Source of the DNA: Beta vulgaris subsp. vulgaris
Lineage: Eukaryota; Streptophyta; Magnoliopsida; Caryophyllales; Amaranthaceae
NCBI RefSeq assembly: GCF_026745355.1
Contig: NC_079210.1
Location: 8,934,697 to 8,998,696, forward strand
Reading direction: 5' to 3'
DNA length: 64,000 nt
Below the pieces are notes generated by a model. That model was not told where the DNA came from and did no database searches. It worked only from the letters and a program-made list of their open reading frames with translations. A program made the translations under genes and the position numbers. This document shows positions 61,046 through 64,000 of this stretch, piece after piece (position 1 is the stretch's first letter; the number at the start of each line of letters is the position of its first letter).

Positions 61046-61702
61046 TCACGGTAGACTTAGGAATACTAGGAGTAGTATCCTTAATCCCATCTTGAGCCCG
61101 GATCCCCTCTTCAATACGAAGATGAGTTCATAATTGTTCCATGGACATATTTTCCTTCCTATGTTCAAGGAATGCTTAGTGTCTTTCCAAGCATGTGGTA
61201 ATTTATTAATGATTGAGGCAACCGTAATTGCCTCATCCATCACCATACCATGTGATCTTATTTGGTTCAAAATATGATGAACTTCATGAAATTGCTCTAT
61301 AAAAGGCTGATCATTAGTCATTTTAAATGAATTCAAATTACTAACAAGAAATTTCTTACTTGAAGCATCTTCAGAAATATACTTGGCCTCAAGTGCATCC
61401 CAAAGTTCCTTTGCACTCTCAACATTTTGGTAAAGATCGAACAAAGGGTCGGTAAGAGAGTTGAGGATGTGACCCCGGCAAATGTAGTCATCATTTTTTT
61501 CCCATTTTGTTCTCTTCCTTGTAGTCTCCATTGACTCTTCTTCTCCATCTTTCGAGAATGGTGGCATGGGTGTTGAAAGAACATACACCACATTCAAAGT
61601 AGTCAACAAGAAATGCATCTTTTGCCATCTTCGATAACTCACCCTCTCAAACTTGTTCAACTTTTGGAAGTTCATAGTCATGTCCTTGAGTGATTGAGCC
61701 AT
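61046..61702 (-). pseudogene. copia gag, minus strand, C-terminally broken
   Basis: The start is ATG 61702 (MAQSLKDMTMNFQKLNKFE). The body matches copia Gag of the UBN2 type: WQKMHFLLTTLNVVYVLSTP, KNDDYICRGHILNSLTDPLF, AKELWDALEAKYISEDASSK, KMTNDQPFIEQFHEVHHILN and ASIINKLPHAWKDTK. After about residue 180 the frame drifts and no CCHC knuckle follows. 218 residues are open; family members are usually longer. Confidence 0.85.
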
Positions 61703-61733
61703 ATCCGAAAAGAAAGAACTTAAACTAATAGAT

Positions 61734-62440
61734 TGTTAGATGTGATCAAACAAGGAAACCGGATATACCACTCCAAGGCACGGAAACTACGCTTTCCTAT
61801 TAGTTTAATTTCGCCTAAGATCACCATGTTAACACGAAAAACTAACGAGATACAATGAAGAAAACAATTCACAAGATGATCTTCTATGTGAATCAACAAG
61901 AACTTTGTGTTTGATGTTTGTGAAGAACACTAGAGAGAAATTAGTAAGGTTTCTCTCAAGCAGAGCAAGTCTTTTGGAATATCAAAAACTGATTTTCTTT
62001 TTTTCACCCCTCATAAGAATCACAAAGGTCATATATAAATATCACCTTCATAGATTAGAGTTGTTATTGCCATAACACCCATTTAATCGACTAATTAAGA
62101 ACCTTTAATCCTCAGATTAAGAATCCCAATAGTCATTAAAAGGATAACGTATACAATACAACGGTTATAAACCGTTCACGCAACTTTTCATGTCCTAAAA
62201 TAGAACTCCCGTCGCGGCTCGCGATACAGATTGTGAGTCGCGACATTGCACTGGTCGCGACCCCGTGACGACCCCCAGGTCGCGACCCGCGACGGGTATC
62301 ACGACTCGCGACTGGCCTTCTGTTTTGCTTGATTTTCCTCGTGATTTTGCGTACTCTAATATTAACATACTAGACCTCCTCCTCTTCTAGTATATGATCA
62401 TATGAGCTTATAAATCGATTACACTATAAATGTTCCAACA
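61734..62440 (-). repeat. 5' LTR of minus-strand copia
   Basis: On the minus strand it starts TGTTGGAACATTTATAG and ends CATCTAACA. GC-rich TCGCGAC block at about 62210-62315, partly rearranged relative to the other LTR. Confidence 0.92.
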
Positions 62441-64000
62441 ACTTTTGCTACTCGGGCAAAATTTTCGTAATATATAACATATATGAAAATATAAAACTAA
62501 AAAAATTTATGAATATTATTTTCAAATCAAATGAAAACAATCAAATCTAGATTTTACCAAAATATCAACATAAAAATAATTATCACCTGAAAAAGAAACA
62601 TAAATGTCATACTCTCATTCGTGGAAAGAAAAATAAACTAATGTAGGACTCGACAATCATTCAAAAATCTAAAATCATCAATAATTTATTCAACATTATT
62701 TTTGAAATCATGTGAATATGTGTGCATTCTTTTTATACGAATTGGTTGAGTATGCGTGATTGTCGCCTACGCGGTATAAGCGTGTATTTGACTATTTCAT
62801 AGTAAAGGTTTTGTGTTGAAAATTGTTTTGTATTGAAAGAAGTCGCCATCAATTCTTTAAACGAAGACTTATAAACCTAATTGGATATGGGGCGATCATA
62901 GGGATAATTTAGGGACTTATCCAAGAATTCTCCGTCATGATTACATTAATGGTCAATGAACCAAAGATTTAGTTCAGGGGTGAGGGTACAGACACGTTTA
63001 GGAACCATATTCGTTCATTGATGGCCTCTACTTAATATCAATTCATGTCAAGTTTTATGCAAAATAATAAGCAGATAATATGTTCAAGCACCCTAAAAAT
63101 AGTAGTCTAAGTGGGTTGATTAAAGATGTCAAAAAGACTATTTTTAGTGACATGTTATTGAACAATCAAAATTATAGGGTTCTTGACAGGTTGTTCAAAT
63201 TATGTGATTAGTGTTAAAGCAATTCCTTAAGTCTTGATTAGCAAAAATTACATGTGGCGTAATGAAAACACGAACAGGACAATAATAACAATATGCATGT
63301 ATATATGAAAAATAGAGAGAAGAAACAGAGAGGTTAGAATATACAAAAGAATGGTTTTTATGCTAAAGATCTACATCATGAAAGAAAAAAGTTAGGAACT
63401 TCAATATTATAAAAATAAGAGATTTATTCAAGGAGCATCAGGATCATACCTATGTGACTTGGGTCTGAGAGAATGACAACCTTCGGGACAAGCAATCGTG
63501 TAGCATGAAGATCGATCGATCGAAATATGTATGCGTATTTATGAAGGTATGAGTTTTGTTTGTGTTTGAAGGTATGACATCTGAGAGAATTAGTAAGTCG
63601 AGTGCAAATAGTGCGTAAAAGTGTATATCAAAAGGTCGTCCTTGATTAAGGAAATCAGGGCGTATTATAGAAAATATTAGAAAATGATAGAAAAGAAACT
63701 GAGGGTCGTGTAGAGAATGCACTAGGCGCATATGACTCTAGGTGACGTAGAAAGATACGTGTCACGCGTAGATTGGTGCGCTTGATGCAACACAATCAGT
63801 GTGTTGCGTGCACGTGGCGTGCCAGACGACCGATTGCGTGACAACCTTTTCTTTAAACGCGCTATTTTTTTATCTTTTATCCTTCAAATGCGGAAATCAA
63901 TTTTACGGGATAAAATCTAATTTAAAGTATCTTTGAAAATACTTATTTATTTATGAAAATATTAATTTAAAACAATTAATTATCAGGAAAAGTTAATTAG
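62441..64000. other. no gene recognised; possible LTR-like sequence at the right edge
   Basis: Mostly AT-rich. 63720-63840 is a GC-richer patch (acgtgtcacgcgtag, gttgcgtgcacgtggcgtgcc) that recalls the block at 32080-32230. On the minus strand a pyrimidine-rich leader-like stretch follows (63690-63450). It may be part of a gypsy-type LTR that continues beyond the window, but there is no partner to prove it. Confidence 0.35.

Larger units (their letters stand above)
56924..62440 (-). mobile_element. Ty1/copia retrotransposon, minus strand, inactive
   Basis: Both LTRs are present (56924-57630 and 61734-62440, 707 bp each, TG...CA ends). Between them, read on the minus strand, are gag, GAG-pre-integrase, a decayed integrase, reverse transcriptase and RNase H in copia order. 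The flanks acatt (56919-56923) and acttt (62441-62445) may be the 5-bp target duplication with one mutation. No clear primer binding site follows the 5' LTR (61734); gag starts only about 30 bases later, so the leader seems deleted. LTR differences and many stops make it inactive. It is unrelated in LTR sequence to the copia element at 1-7630. Confidence 0.93.

Overview
This window looks like nuclear DNA from a dicot plant. It is AT-rich, has GT-AG introns and long microsatellites, and is dominated by plant-type mobile elements. I see one convincing host gene: a four-exon gene on the minus strand (8185-18122) for a xyloglucan endotransglucosylase/hydrolase of the XTH31/XTH32 type, 290 residues, with every splice junction in phase and the catalytic [10 protein letters not shown] box intact. 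The species cannot be fixed from the sequence alone.

Layout. 1-7630: a decayed Ty1/copia retrotransposon on the plus strand whose 5' LTR is cut by the window edge. 8185-18122: the XTH gene. Its introns hold a tRNA-derived SINE (intron 3), a decayed small Helitron (intron 2) and, in intron 1, a 4.1 kb hAT-type element with an 8-bp target duplication, a small Helitron and a possible PIF/Harbinger MITE. 18123-21699: the XTH promoter, a second SINE of the same family with a perfect 17-bp target duplication, a GGTTACT minisatellite and a long degenerate inverted repeat. 21700-25484: the 5' part of a CACTA (En/Spm) element whose tnp2 transposase gene is split by a TRIM element (819 bp, target duplication ttaag) and cut off at its 3' end.

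25485-31563: two ~2.25 kb direct repeats resembling Ty3/gypsy LTRs around 1.56 kb of non-coding retroelement debris. 31650-33163: a 1.5 kb element with Stowaway/mariner-type ends and no transposase. 34176-36746: a solo LTR of 2.57 kb with 5-bp target duplications. 36814-49809: a nested composite. Its shell is a 13.0 kb Mutator-like element with long inverted ends and a 9-bp target duplication. Inside is a probable 11.8 kb Helitron (37639-49454) carrying a spliced gene piece resembling replication protein A subunit 1, and inside that is a nearly full-length but dead L1-type LINE (43846-48623).

50170-56691: a hAT-like remnant rich in ACCTGACC motifs, a Stowaway MITE, a second GGTTACT tandem repeat interrupted by a short hAT-type MITE, and a 1.24 kb Helitron. 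56924-62440: a second, minus-strand copia element with both 707-bp LTRs and broken gag and pol. 62441-64000: no gene seen.

The most informative signals are the nestings and the exact target duplications, which give a relative order of insertions. No new enzymatic system was found. The less ordinary items are the RPA1-like gene piece carried by a Helitron inside a Mutator-like element, a Helitron family that carries an antisense tRNA-like box near its 3' end (three copies), and two separated minisatellites sharing the GGTTACT core.
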